Assembly: GCF_014649495.1 (NCBI RefSeq)
Contig: NZ_BMTD01000013.1
Location: 62,001-126,000 of the forward strand
DNA length: 64,000 nt
Direction of reading: 5' to 3'
Source: Streptomyces filipinensis
Lineage (GTDB): Bacteria; Actinomycetota; Actinomycetes; Streptomycetales; Streptomycetaceae
Under the pieces are notes generated by a model. That model did no database searches and was not told the DNA's origin. It saw nothing but the letters and a program-made list of their open reading frames with translations. The position numbers and the translations under genes are program-made. The number at the start of each line of letters is the position of its first letter. Position 1 is the stretch's first letter. Below are positions 35,303 through 43,541 of this stretch, in pieces.

Positions 35303-36598
35303 ATGACGCAGTCGTTTCCGGGCCAACGCCTGGTGACGGACGGGGAGTCGAACGGGCGTGCCGGACGGCCCGTCGTCGTGATCGGGGCCGGTCCGTACGG
35401 GCTGTCGGTGGCCGCCCATCTGCGGGCGGCCGGCGTACCCGTGCGCATCTTCGGTGAGGTGATGGGCAGTTGGCGGCACGCCATGGCCACCGGGATGTTC
35501 CTGAAGTCGACACCGGACGCCACCGATCTCTCCGCCCCCGAGCCGGGCGGACGGCTGGCTGACTTCCGCCGTGTGCACGGTGAGCCGGAACTGACCGAAC
35601 TGACGCCGATCCCGTGCGACGTCTTCGTGCGCTACGGGCAGTGGTTCCAGAAGCGGTACGTCGGCGAGGTGGAGTCCACCCGAGTCACAGGCGTCGACCG
35701 TACGGGCAACGGCCCGGGGTTCGTCGTCCGGCTGGCCGGTGGGGAGGCTCTGGCGGCCGGAGCCGTCGTCGTGGCGACGGGTCTGAACGGCCTGGCCCAC
35801 ATCCCGGAGGAACTGCGGCGGCTCGCCCCTGAGGGGCCGGGACAGGCATCCCCGGTGTCGCACACGAGCCACCACACCGACCTGTCGCGGTACGCCGGCC
35901 GGCGGATCGCCGTGATCGGCGGCGGCCAGTCCGCGCTGGAGAGCGCCGCGCTGCTGCACGAGGCAGGCGCCGAGGTGCGCGTGCTGGTCCGCGAGGGGCA
36001 GGTCCGGTGGGGAGTGACACCGGACCTGTCCCGACCCCGGATGCGGCGGCTGGCCCAGCCCGCCTCGCCACTCGGCACCGGCTGGGTCCTGGCAGCGGTC
36101 TGCCGGGCTCCGGGCGGAGTACGACGGCTTCCCGCGGCGGCCCGGCTGCTGTTGCACCGACGGGCGTTGGGCCCGTCCGGGGGCTGGTGGCTGAGGGACC
36201 GGGTCGAGGGTGTCGTCCCGGTCCACACCTCCTGTCGTGTCGCTCGTGCCGAGGTGACCCCCGAGCGGGCCGTGCGCCTGGAACTGGCCGTGCCGGGCAG
36301 CGGGTCCCCGGACACCCTCACCGTCGACCACGTTCTCGCGGCCACCGGTTACCGCATCGACCTGGACGCCCTGCCGTTCCTGTCCCTCGCCTTCCGCCGG
36401 GCCCTGGTCCGTGTACCGGGCTCGAACGCCCCCCAGCTGAGCGGGAGTTTCGAATCGGCCGTCCGCGGTCTGTACTTCACCGGATCGCTGGCCGCTCCGG
36501 TGTTCGGTCCGATGATGCGCTTTGTCGCCGGGACCGGATACGCCGCCACGCGTATCACCCGCGACGCTTTGAGGTGGAGCATCCCGCGCTCGTCATGA
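35303..36598 (+). CDS. Flavin-containing monooxygenase-like protein
   Basis: 431 residues. An FAD dinucleotide motif VVIGAGPYGLSVAAHL lies near residues 26-41, an NADPH motif AVIGGGQSALESAALL near 200-215, and VLAATGY, the late FMO motif, near 350. The pattern matches single-chain N-hydroxylating or FMO-like monooxygenases of actinomycetes. The substrate is unknown and no biosynthetic cluster surrounds it. The ATG at 35303 follows a GGGGGGAC stretch. It is 260 bases downstream of the phosphatase gene, so co-transcription is uncertain. Confidence 0.85.
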   Translation: MTQSFPGQRLVTDGESNGRAGRPVVVIGAGPYGLSVAAHLRAAGVPVRIFGEVMGSWRHAMATGMFLKSTPDATDLSAPEPGGRLADFRRVHGEPELTELTPIPCDVFVRYGQWFQKRYVGEVESTRVTGVDRTGNGPGFVVRLAGGEALAAGAVVVATGLNGLAHIPEELRRLAPEGPGQASPVSHTSHHTDLSRYAGRRIAVIGGGQSALESAALLHEAGAEVRVLVREGQVRWGVTPDLSRPRMRRLAQPASPLGTGWVLAAVCRAPGGVRRLPAAARLLLHRRALGPSGGWWLRDRVEGVVPVHTSCRVARAEVTPERAVRLELAVPGSGSPDTLTVDHVLAATGYRIDLDALPFLSLAFRRALVRVPGSNAPQLSGSFESAVRGLYFTGSLAAPVFGPMMRFVAGTGYAATRITRDALRWSIPRSS

Positions 36599-37100
36599 GG
36601 GGCAGGTCCAGGGCGCGGCGCGGAGGCGGTCCGGGCGGCCGTCGGCCTGCTGACACCAGGGGGACGGCCCTCTGCACGGGCTCCCGCCCCGGGACCTCCT
36701 GCGTCCGGCGGACGAGAACGTGCTCCGCGGAGCGCGGGACGACCGCTGTCCACCCCGGCCACCGCTCGATCCGCTCGCGGAGCGCGAGGCGGGGCGCGCT
36801 GGTGAGCCTGGTCACCCCGTTTCCGGCGTCTACTACGCACGATCGTGGTGCACAAGTGCCACCCAGGCCCGAGAAAACGGCGCCGCCACCGGGTCCTCCT
36901 ACGGTCGTCGGCCGTATCAGCGCCTTTGTCATCGGGCTGGTGCACGGGCTAACGATGGCCCCTGTCGTGCGGTACCGCCGGTGCCCCGCTCCCCGTGGGT
37001 GCCTTCCCGTCGTGGGCGTGCGGATCCGGCCCGCGACGGCCCGGCTGTGACCCGAGTACACGGGCCGGCCGAGACCCGAGTACGAGGAAGAAGGTGCCCC
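36599..37100. other. 502-base gap without an assigned gene
   Basis: No frame on either strand has sustained coding bias. Two short direct repeats of GACCCGAGTAC (around 37048 and 37070) lie just before the membrane redox protein gene. A plus-strand stretch near 36825-36900 looks weakly coding but has no recognisable content. The last 100 bases probably hold the promoter of the redox operon. Confidence 0.45.
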
Positions 37101-37943
37101 ATGTCCAGCGTCGTCCTGCTGGCCCGTCCTGCGGTCGGCGCCGCGTCGGCCGGAGCGGTCGGCCGGGTGATGGCTTTCCTGGACTACTTCGCCGGTGTCT
37201 TCACCCTGCTCTCGCTGACCGCCGTGGTGACGTGCGGGCTCGCCGCCACCGACCGCCTGATGCTGACCCCCCGGCTGCGGGTGGCCGTGCAGTCGCTGCA
37301 CCGGGCGAGCGCCGTCGCGGCGCTCGGCTTCCTGGGCTCCCACATCGCGGTCAAGGTCGTCGAGCGGCACGCCGCCACGCAGACCGCGGTGGTCCCCTTC
37401 ACCGGCGGCGCCGCCCTCGCGGTGAGCCTGGGCACCCTCGCCGCCGACCTGCTCGTCCTGATCACGGCCACCGGCGTGCTCCGCGGTCGGTTCGCCGGCA
37501 GCCGCCGTCCCTGGGTATGGCGGGTGCTGCACTCGCTGGCGTACGTCTGCTGGCCGGTCTCACTGGCGCACGGACTGACGGCGGGGCGCAAGGCACACGC
37601 ATGGGTGTTCTGGGGCTACGGCCTGTGCGCGGCCCTGGTGGCGCTCGCCCTGCTGGTGCGTGCCCTGTCCTACGTCGGCCGCCACCGCAGTCTGAGTCGC
37701 CGCCGGCGCGGCGCCAAGGCGTACCGGCCCGCTGCTGTCCGCCCGGCCGCGCTGTCCGCCCTGTCCGACACCGACACCGGCACCGGCACCGGCACCCGCC
37801 CGATCGCCAGGGCCGCCCGTCCCGCGGCAGCGACGACGGCGGCTCGCCGGTCCGTGCACAGTGCCGGCCTGCCCGGGCCGAAGCACGCCGCGAGACCGGG
37901 GCCCCGGCCGCTCCACCTGGCCCAGCCGGGGAGCGGCGAGTGA
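37101..37943 (+). CDS. Cytochrome-b/ferric-reductase-like membrane protein
   Basis: 280 residues. About six helices lie within residues 20-200, with paired histidines in the helices (LQSLHRASAVAALGFLGSHI; RVLHSLAYVCWPVSLAHGL) spaced as in haem-binding ferric-reductase-like domains. The C-terminal 80 residues are Arg/Ala/Thr-rich and disordered-looking (DTDTGTGTGT). GAGGAAGAAGG precedes the ATG. Its stop overlaps the GTG of the NuoF-like gene, so the two are coupled and probably pass electrons to one another. Confidence 0.82.
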   Translation: MSSVVLLARPAVGAASAGAVGRVMAFLDYFAGVFTLLSLTAVVTCGLAATDRLMLTPRLRVAVQSLHRASAVAALGFLGSHIAVKVVERHAATQTAVVPFTGGAALAVSLGTLAADLLVLITATGVLRGRFAGSRRPWVWRVLHSLAYVCWPVSLAHGLTAGRKAHAWVFWGYGLCAALVALALLVRALSYVGRHRSLSRRRRGAKAYRPAAVRPAALSALSDTDTGTGTGTRPIARAARPAAATTAARRSVHSAGLPGPKHAARPGPRPLHLAQPGSGE

Positions 37944-39421
37944 AGCACGCCCCGCTGGAGCTGCCCGAGGTGCGCCGGCTGGACGCGGCCCGGCTGACCT
38001 CCGGTCTGGACCGCCACCAGCGCCTGGACCTCGCCGCCCACACCCGTGTCCACCCGCCGCTCCGCCCACCGGACCGGGACGGTCTGCTCACCCTGGCGGA
38101 AGCCGTCGGCCTGTCCGGCCGCGGGGGCGCCGGCTTCCCGTTCGCCCGTAAGGCCCGGGCCGCGCTCGCCACCGCAGACCGCACCGGGGCGCCGCCGGTC
38201 ATCGTGGTGAACGGCGCGGAGGGCGAGCCCGCCAGCGCCAAGGACAAGATGCTGTTCGCCCGCGCACCGCACCTGGTGCTGGACGGCGCCTGCCTGGCCG
38301 CGGCCGCGTTCGGCGCCGAGGAGATCGTGATCGGCGTCGTCGCGGGCAGCCCCGGCGAGATATCGGTGCCGGCTGCCCTCGCCGAGCGTGATCTTCCCTG
38401 CCCAGCCCGGACCATGTGCCTGCCCGAGCGCTTCGTCTCCGGCGAATCCGGGGCCCTGATCCGCGGCATCAACGGTCTTCCGGTGGCACCGCCATCGCTG
38501 AGGGCCCGCGCGACCGACGGCGGAACGGGCGGGGTGCGTGGCCGTCCGACGCTGCTCTCCAACGCCGAGACCTGGGCCCAGCTCGCCGTCGCGGCCCGGC
38601 TCGGGCCCGACGCCTATGCCGCCGTCGGCACCGCCGCCGAACCCGGCACGATGCTGCTCACCGTCAACCGGCCAGGCGCCGATCCACTGGTGGTCGAGGT
38701 TGCGACCGGCACCCGGCTGGGCGCGGTACTGGACTCCTGCGGCCTCCAGCCGGGGTCCGGAGTGCTGGTGGGCGGCTACCACGGCGCCTGGCTCCGCCCG
38801 TCGGACGCCATCGACGCGCCGCTCTCCCGCGCCGGACTCGCCGGACTCGGCGCATCCCTCGGCGCGGGCGCGATCGTGACGATTCCCGGCGGCACCTGCC
38901 CTCTCGGCGAGGTCGCGCGGGTCGCGGCCTGGCTGGCGGCCGAGTCCGCCGGCCAGTGCGGACCGTGCAGGCGCGGCCTGCCCGCTGCCGCCGAGGCCCT
39001 GGCCCTGCTGGCCGCCGGTGCCGCCGAGCCGGTGGTGCTGGAGGACGCCCGGCGTGCCCTCGGCGCGGCCCAGGCCGGCGGAGCCTGCTCGCACCCGGAC
39101 GGCACGGCCCGCTTCCTGCTCACCGCGCTGGACGTCTTCTCCGAGGACGTCGACGCCCACCTGTCCGGCCCCGGCTGCGGTCGTCCGGTGCGCGGCGTCC
39201 TGCCCCTCCCGCCCGCGCAGGGCGCCCGGCTGGAGGTGGACTGGTCGCGCTGTGCGGGGCATGGTCTGTGTGCCGTGCTGGCCCCCGACCTCATGCGCCT
39301 CGGCCCGCACGGCTACCCCGCCTCCACCAGCGTCCCGGTCGCCCCCTGGCAGGAGCACGACGCCCGCCGCGCCGTGAACCAGTGCCCGGCCCTGGCGGTA
39401 CGTCTCCGCCGTCGTGCGTGA
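37940..39421 (+). CDS. NuoF-like NADH dehydrogenase subunit fused to a ferredoxin
   Basis: 493 residues. The 51-kDa-type domain shows GRGGAGFPFARKARAAL near 57-73 and VVNGAEGEPASAKDKML near 90, the FMN/NADH-binding region. An SLBB-like part follows, then SAGQCGPCRRGL and GACSHP as the cluster cysteines near 335-385. The last 75 residues are a single-cluster ferredoxin (VDWSRCAGHGLCAVLAPDLM .. VNQCPALAV) with three visible cysteines, so probably [3Fe-4S]. It likely takes electrons from NAD(P)H to the membrane haem protein encoded upstream. GGGGAG lies 6 bases before the GTG. Confidence 0.85.
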   Translation: MKHAPLELPEVRRLDAARLTSGLDRHQRLDLAAHTRVHPPLRPPDRDGLLTLAEAVGLSGRGGAGFPFARKARAALATADRTGAPPVIVVNGAEGEPASAKDKMLFARAPHLVLDGACLAAAAFGAEEIVIGVVAGSPGEISVPAALAERDLPCPARTMCLPERFVSGESGALIRGINGLPVAPPSLRARATDGGTGGVRGRPTLLSNAETWAQLAVAARLGPDAYAAVGTAAEPGTMLLTVNRPGADPLVVEVATGTRLGAVLDSCGLQPGSGVLVGGYHGAWLRPSDAIDAPLSRAGLAGLGASLGAGAIVTIPGGTCPLGEVARVAAWLAAESAGQCGPCRRGLPAAAEALALLAAGAAEPVVLEDARRALGAAQAGGACSHPDGTARFLLTALDVFSEDVDAHLSGPGCGRPVRGVLPLPPAQGARLEVDWSRCAGHGLCAVLAPDLMRLGPHGYPASTSVPVAPWQEHDARRAVNQCPALAVRLRRRA

Positions 39422-39644
39422 CGCCTCGGGTGAGCCCCGTCGCGCCTGCCGCGCGGCGCTGTGGCGAGCCGGGCGGGAGCCTCGGCTTCCGCCGGTAGGC
39501 CTGGCCGGGCCGGACCGCCTGCTTCAGAGGAAACCCGGAGCGTCGGGCGACTGGTGCGTGCCCGCGTCCCGCGCTACACCATTCATGACATGCACATGCC
39601 TGAACCTGTCGCCGCCAGGTTTCCGAGACCGAGGAGTAACCCCC

Positions 39645-40103
39645 ATGAACTTCTCACCGGCACTGACGTTACGCAGCATGCGGCCCGTCGTGCAGGCCGT
39701 CTTCCGCCTGCTGACCGGGTTCCTCTTCGCCTGTCACGGCGCCGCGTCCCTGTTCGGTGTCCTGGGCGGCGCCCACGGCGGCGGCACGGTCCCGGCCCTG
39801 CAGTGGCCCGGCTGGTGGGCCGCGGTCATCGAACTGGTGGGGGGCGCTCTCGTAGCGCTCGGCCTGCTCACACGGACGGCAGCCGTCATCTGCTCCGGGT
39901 CCATGGCCTACGCCTACTTCAGCGTCCATCAGTCCAACGCGCTGTTCCCGATCGACAACGGCGGCGAGCCGGCTGTCATGTTCTGCTGGGCGTTCCTGCT
40001 GATCGCCTGCCTCGGCCCCGGCGCGTACGCGGTGGGGACGCTCCTCAAGGGCGGGAGAGCCCCCGCGGCGGACGAACGTGCGGCCCCGGTACCCACCTCG
40101 TAG
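39645..40103 (+). CDS. DoxX family membrane protein
   Basis: 152 residues with four membrane helices. AVFRLLTGFLFACHGAASLF opens the family pattern, followed by ELVGGALVALGLLTRTAAV and FSVHQSNALFPIDNGGEPAV, the typical DoxX loop. GAGGAG lies 8 bases before the ATG. DoxX-like proteins are associated with thiol/oxidative homeostasis, but the role of this one is unproven. It follows the redox pair, 223 bases away. Confidence 0.88.
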   Translation: MNFSPALTLRSMRPVVQAVFRLLTGFLFACHGAASLFGVLGGAHGGGTVPALQWPGWWAAVIELVGGALVALGLLTRTAAVICSGSMAYAYFSVHQSNALFPIDNGGEPAVMFCWAFLLIACLGPGAYAVGTLLKGGRAPAADERAAPVPTS

Positions 40104-40176
40104 CTCATCGGCTGAGAGGTAACTGAGAGGTGTCTGTGCCACGCTGGCGCGCCCACACCCCCTGAGGAGCTCCTGG

Positions 40177-40689
40177 ATGACCCTGATCAACGGTCTGCCC
40201 GCCCATGTGCTGTTCGTCCATGTGGTCGTCGTGTTGATACCCCTCACCGCGCTGGCCCTGGTGACGGCCGCGCTGTGGCCGCGCGCCGCCCGGCGGCTCG
40301 GCGCACTGCTGCCGGTGCTCGCCCTCGCGGCCCTGGCCAGCGTGCCGCTGACCACGCACGCCGGCGAATGGCTGGAGCGGCACGTGGACGACGATGCCCT
40401 CGTACGCCGGCACACCGAACTGGGCGACGGGCTGCTGCCCTGGGCCTTGGGCCTGTTCGCGCTGGCCGCCGTCGTGTGGTGGGCCGGGCGGCGCACCCCG
40501 GCGGAGCCCGGCCGGAAGGGCGGCACGCGCTGGTCCGCCCTGCCCGTGCGGATCGTCGTCGGTGTGCTCTCGCTGGCCGTCGCGGTGGGAGCGGTCGTGG
40601 ACGTCTACCGGATCGGTGACTCCGGAGCCAAGGCCGCCTGGCACGACGCCTACTCGAAGACGGCGACGGGGGCGAAGCACGCCCCTTGA
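40177..40689 (+). CDS. DUF2231-like four-helix membrane protein
   Basis: 170 residues. LINGLPAHVLFVHVVVVLIP carries two His in helix 1, and THAGEWLERHVDDDALVRRHTELGD lies in the first loop. The pattern of conserved histidines and acidic residues matches DUF2231 (haem- or metal-binding suspected). GAGGAG precedes the ATG. It lies 73 bases after DoxX and is probably co-transcribed. Confidence 0.82.
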   Translation: MTLINGLPAHVLFVHVVVVLIPLTALALVTAALWPRAARRLGALLPVLALAALASVPLTTHAGEWLERHVDDDALVRRHTELGDGLLPWALGLFALAAVVWWAGRRTPAEPGRKGGTRWSALPVRIVVGVLSLAVAVGAVVDVYRIGDSGAKAAWHDAYSKTATGAKHAP

Positions 40690-40910
40690 GCGGGCGCGCG
40701 GCCGGCGGACCCCGTCCGCGCGGCCGCTGCCGTACCGAAGAGGCTCGCCGCCCTGGCGCCGGGGCCTGGGCGCGGGAGTTCCCCGCCCAGGCCCTCGCGC
40801 GCAACGGTCAGCGGGCCCGGACGCGCGGTCGGGGCGCGGTGCCGGGAGGCGGGAGCACCACGCCGTCCGCCCGTGTCACCCGGACACGGCTGCCCCACGC
40901 GTGACCGCGG

Positions 40911-41918
40911 TCATCCCAGATCCAGGACGAGCTTGCCGACGTTGTCCCCGCGGAAGAGCATCTGCAGCGTCTCGGGGAAGTCGTCCACGCTCCCCCGCAC
41001 CACATGTTCCTTGACCTTGATGCGGCCGGCGCCGATCCAGGCGGAGATGTCCTGCGCCGCCTCGGCGTAGCGCTTGGCGTAGTCGAAGACGACGAAGCCC
41101 TCCATGCGGGCGCGGCGCACCAGCAGCGAGAGGTAGTTGGAGGGACCCTGGACCGGCGTGGCGTTGTTGTACTGGCTGATCGCACCGCAGATCACGACGC
41201 GCGCGTGCATGGCGAGCCGGGTCAGGGCGGCGTCGAGGATGTCCCCTCCCACGTTGTCGAAGTAGACGTCGATGCCGTCGGGAGCCTCGCGGCGCAGCGC
41301 CTTCCTGACGTCTTCGGCGCGGTAGTCGATCGCCGCGTCGAAACCCAGTTCGCCGGTGAGCAGCGCGCACTTCTCCGGCCCTCCGGCGATGCCCACGACG
41401 CGGCAGCCCTTCGCCTTCGCGATCTGACCCGCGATGCTGCCGACGGCACCGGCCGCCCCCGACACCACGACGGTCTCGCCGTCCTTCAGTGCCCCTACCT
41501 CCAGCAGGCCGAAGTAGGCGGTCATCCCGGGCATGCCCAGCGCGCCCAGGTAGGTGGAGGGCGGGGCGAGGGAAGTGTCGATCTTCATGGCACCCCTGCC
41601 GTCGGAGACCACGTACTCCTGGACGCCGAACGTCCCGACCACGTGGTCGCCCGGCTGGAAGTCGGGGTGCTGGGACGCGGTGACCTCGATGACCGATCCG
41701 GCGCGCATCACCTCTCCGATGCCCACCGGCGGCAGGTACGAGGGGCGGTCGTCCAGCCAGCCCCGCATGGCCGGGTCCAGCGAGATGACGCGCGTCCGGC
41801 CGGCGAAAAGACCGGGGCCCGGCTCTTCGACGGGCCCGGAGCAGTGCTCCCAGTCCTCCGGCTTCACTTCGCCCACGGGGCGGGCGGCCAGACGGATCTG
41901 GTGGTTGGTCACGGACAT
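40911..41918 (-). CDS. NADP-dependent medium-chain oxidoreductase (CurA / prostaglandin-reductase-like)
   Basis: 335 residues. NHQIRLAARPVGEVKPEDWE at the N-terminus and VSGAAGAVGSIAGQIAKAKGCRVVGIAG as the dinucleotide motif are typical of zinc-free MDR enzymes that reduce activated double bonds. DVYFDNVGGDILDAAL is another family segment. AGGAGG lies upstream of the ATG at 41918. A TetR-like operator candidate overlaps its promoter. The natural substrate is unknown, but such enzymes detoxify enals and quinones. Confidence 0.9.
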   Translation of the reverse strand: MSVTNHQIRLAARPVGEVKPEDWEHCSGPVEEPGPGLFAGRTRVISLDPAMRGWLDDRPSYLPPVGIGEVMRAGSVIEVTASQHPDFQPGDHVVGTFGVQEYVVSDGRGAMKIDTSLAPPSTYLGALGMPGMTAYFGLLEVGALKDGETVVVSGAAGAVGSIAGQIAKAKGCRVVGIAGGPEKCALLTGELGFDAAIDYRAEDVRKALRREAPDGIDVYFDNVGGDILDAALTRLAMHARVVICGAISQYNNATPVQGPSNYLSLLVRRARMEGFVVFDYAKRYAEAAQDISAWIGAGRIKVKEHVVRGSVDDFPETLQMLFRGDNVGKLVLDLG

Positions 41919-41952
41919 CGCGCCTCCTGTCGTTCACAGCCTCGAAGCAGGG

Positions 41953-41968
41953 TACCGACCAGTAGGTA
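41953..41968. promoter_or_regulatory. TetR-type operator candidate upstream of the CurA-like gene
   Basis: TACCGACCAGTAGGTA is an imperfect 16-base palindrome (12 of 16 positions symmetric), 35 bases before the start. It has the TACC..GGTA outer arms common to many TetR-family operators. No regulator gene is adjacent. It resembles but is not identical to the TACC..GGTA boxes at 61761-61797. Confidence 0.45.
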
Positions 41969-42071
41969 TGTCACGATGGGTGACGTTCGCCACACCCGGA
42001 CGGACTCCGCTCGTCACAGGGTCCCCCACCAGGCGGGAATCCCTGGACGCAGGCCCGTGAAGGCCACGGTG

Positions 42072-43388
42072 TCACCGTACCGCCCAGGTCAGCGAGGTGG
42101 TCGCCGCTGCCCGGACCGCGGGATCCCGGATGGCCGTCGAGAGGTCGGTCACGGTCGCCGTGACCTTGTGGCCGCGGCCCCGGACGCCCAGTTCGCGCGG
42201 CGTCACCGACTGATCGCCCGTCGCCGCGAGAACCTGCCTGTCGTCGACGTACCAGGTCAGTTCGACGTCGGCGAGGCCGGTGAGCGGCGCCAGGCATACC
42301 GTGATCAGGCGCCCTTGCCCGATCGGCCGGGTCGTGGGGAGGGAGGAGGTCAGCGCGTCCGCGTCGGCGTAGAAGCCGGCGATCATCGCCTCCCGGCCGA
42401 CGACGTTGAAGTCGGTCGAGGCCAGGGAGCGCATGATGGATGTCTCGGTCGGCCGGTAGATGCCCGCCTCGTAGTACCCCCCGCCTTCGTACGTGCCCAC
42501 GACCGACCCGGACGGGTCCTGGGTACCGAGCCAGCGGTACCACTTCGTCGCGCCGACGTCGCGGTGGATGGTGAGGTTCGCGGCGGCCGGTTCCTCGGCG
42601 GAGGGATAGGTGCCGTAGCCCGTGTACTGGTACTCGTCGGCCAAGTGGCCTATGGAGTGGCCCAGTTCGTGGGCGCCTATGAGGTACGACCTGTCGTTGT
42701 CGGACGACATCGTCGCCACCCCGTGGAAGGCCGAGCCTGCCGGCAGGTCGGCGGCGGAGTAGCCCGCGCCGCCGTACTTCGCGGAGTTGGCGATGACGAA
42801 GACGATGTCGGCGTCCGGGGCCAGGCCGGCGTACCGGGCGACCTCGTCGGTGTCGACACACAGCAGGCGCTCGATGCCGTCACAGAAGAAGGAGGAGCCC
42901 AGCGCGGTGTCCTTCACGGCGTCGGCCCCCGGGTCACCGGAGACGCCGGAATCGTGGGAGACGGTGTCCACCAGCCAGATGTTGAACAGGCCGCGGTAGC
43001 TCCGGTACGGCTCCACATCGAAGATCGCGTCCAGCTTCTCCTCGGCGTCGGCGGCGAACTCGCCCTGTTCGTCGGCCGTGTAGCCGTCCCCCATCACCAC
43101 CAGATCGAGCCGCCCGGACACCGGTCCGGAGCGCTGGAGCGCCTTCACCGCCGGGGTGGTGCCCGCCAGGCTCGGCCCGTCGCGGGAGACCCGGCCGCTC
43201 GCCGGGACGGCCACCTGGCGTGGCTCGGCCCGGGGTCCGGGGAAGTACTCGACGTGCTGAGTGCGGACCGGTGGGGCAGCCGCCTCGGCCGACCCTGAGT
43301 TCACTCCCCCTGCCAGCGCCGCCACGGCGGCGAGGACAGTCCCGGCAGCGGTGATCCAGCGCATACGCGGTCTTGCGCGGTGCGGCAC
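42072..43388 (-). CDS. Secreted M64-type (IgA peptidase) metallopeptidase
   Basis: 438 residues. Signal peptide: PRMRWITAAGTVLAAVAALA, cleavage near GSAEA. The zinc site is YLIGAHELGHSIGHLADEY, near residue 240. LDLVVMGDGYTADEQGEF, YRGLFNIWLVDTVSHDSGVS and FVIANSAKYGGAGYS are hallmark M64 segments. A C-terminal Ig-like domain follows. GTG at 43388 has GAGGG 5 bases upstream. Its promoter is in an unusually AT-rich pocket. Confidence 0.9.
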   Translation of the reverse strand: MPHRARPRMRWITAAGTVLAAVAALAGGVNSGSAEAAAPPVRTQHVEYFPGPRAEPRQVAVPASGRVSRDGPSLAGTTPAVKALQRSGPVSGRLDLVVMGDGYTADEQGEFAADAEEKLDAIFDVEPYRSYRGLFNIWLVDTVSHDSGVSGDPGADAVKDTALGSSFFCDGIERLLCVDTDEVARYAGLAPDADIVFVIANSAKYGGAGYSAADLPAGSAFHGVATMSSDNDRSYLIGAHELGHSIGHLADEYQYTGYGTYPSAEEPAAANLTIHRDVGATKWYRWLGTQDPSGSVVGTYEGGGYYEAGIYRPTETSIMRSLASTDFNVVGREAMIAGFYADADALTSSLPTTRPIGQGRLITVCLAPLTGLADVELTWYVDDRQVLAATGDQSVTPRELGVRGRGHKVTATVTDLSTAIRDPAVRAAATTSLTWAVR

Positions 43389-43400
43389 GGCAACCCTCGC

Positions 43401-43438
43401 TCAAGTATTCAGTTAAGTGGATTTAATGTCGCAGTTAA
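43401..43438. promoter_or_regulatory. AT-rich repeat region upstream of the M64 peptidase gene
   Basis: On the plus strand TCAAGT (43401) and TTAAGT (43413) are spaced 12 bases apart, and CAGTTAA occurs twice (43410 and 43432), 22 bases apart. This is one of the AT-richest spots in the window and could hold a repressor site and the promoter of the minus-strand peptidase gene. Confidence 0.35.
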
Positions 43439-43541
43439 TGTAGGGGTCCGCGCGCCAACACACAAGACATGAAGCTCAGTTGACGGGTGGTGGGCACCTG
43501 GCAGCCGGCAAGGGCCTGGCGAGCCGCCACGACCCGCTGGA

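Noticed and set aside
37048..37080. Short direct repeats GACCCGAGTAC as a CRISPR or attachment site
   Set aside because: Only two copies, 11 bases long, with no cas genes, integrase or tRNA nearby.
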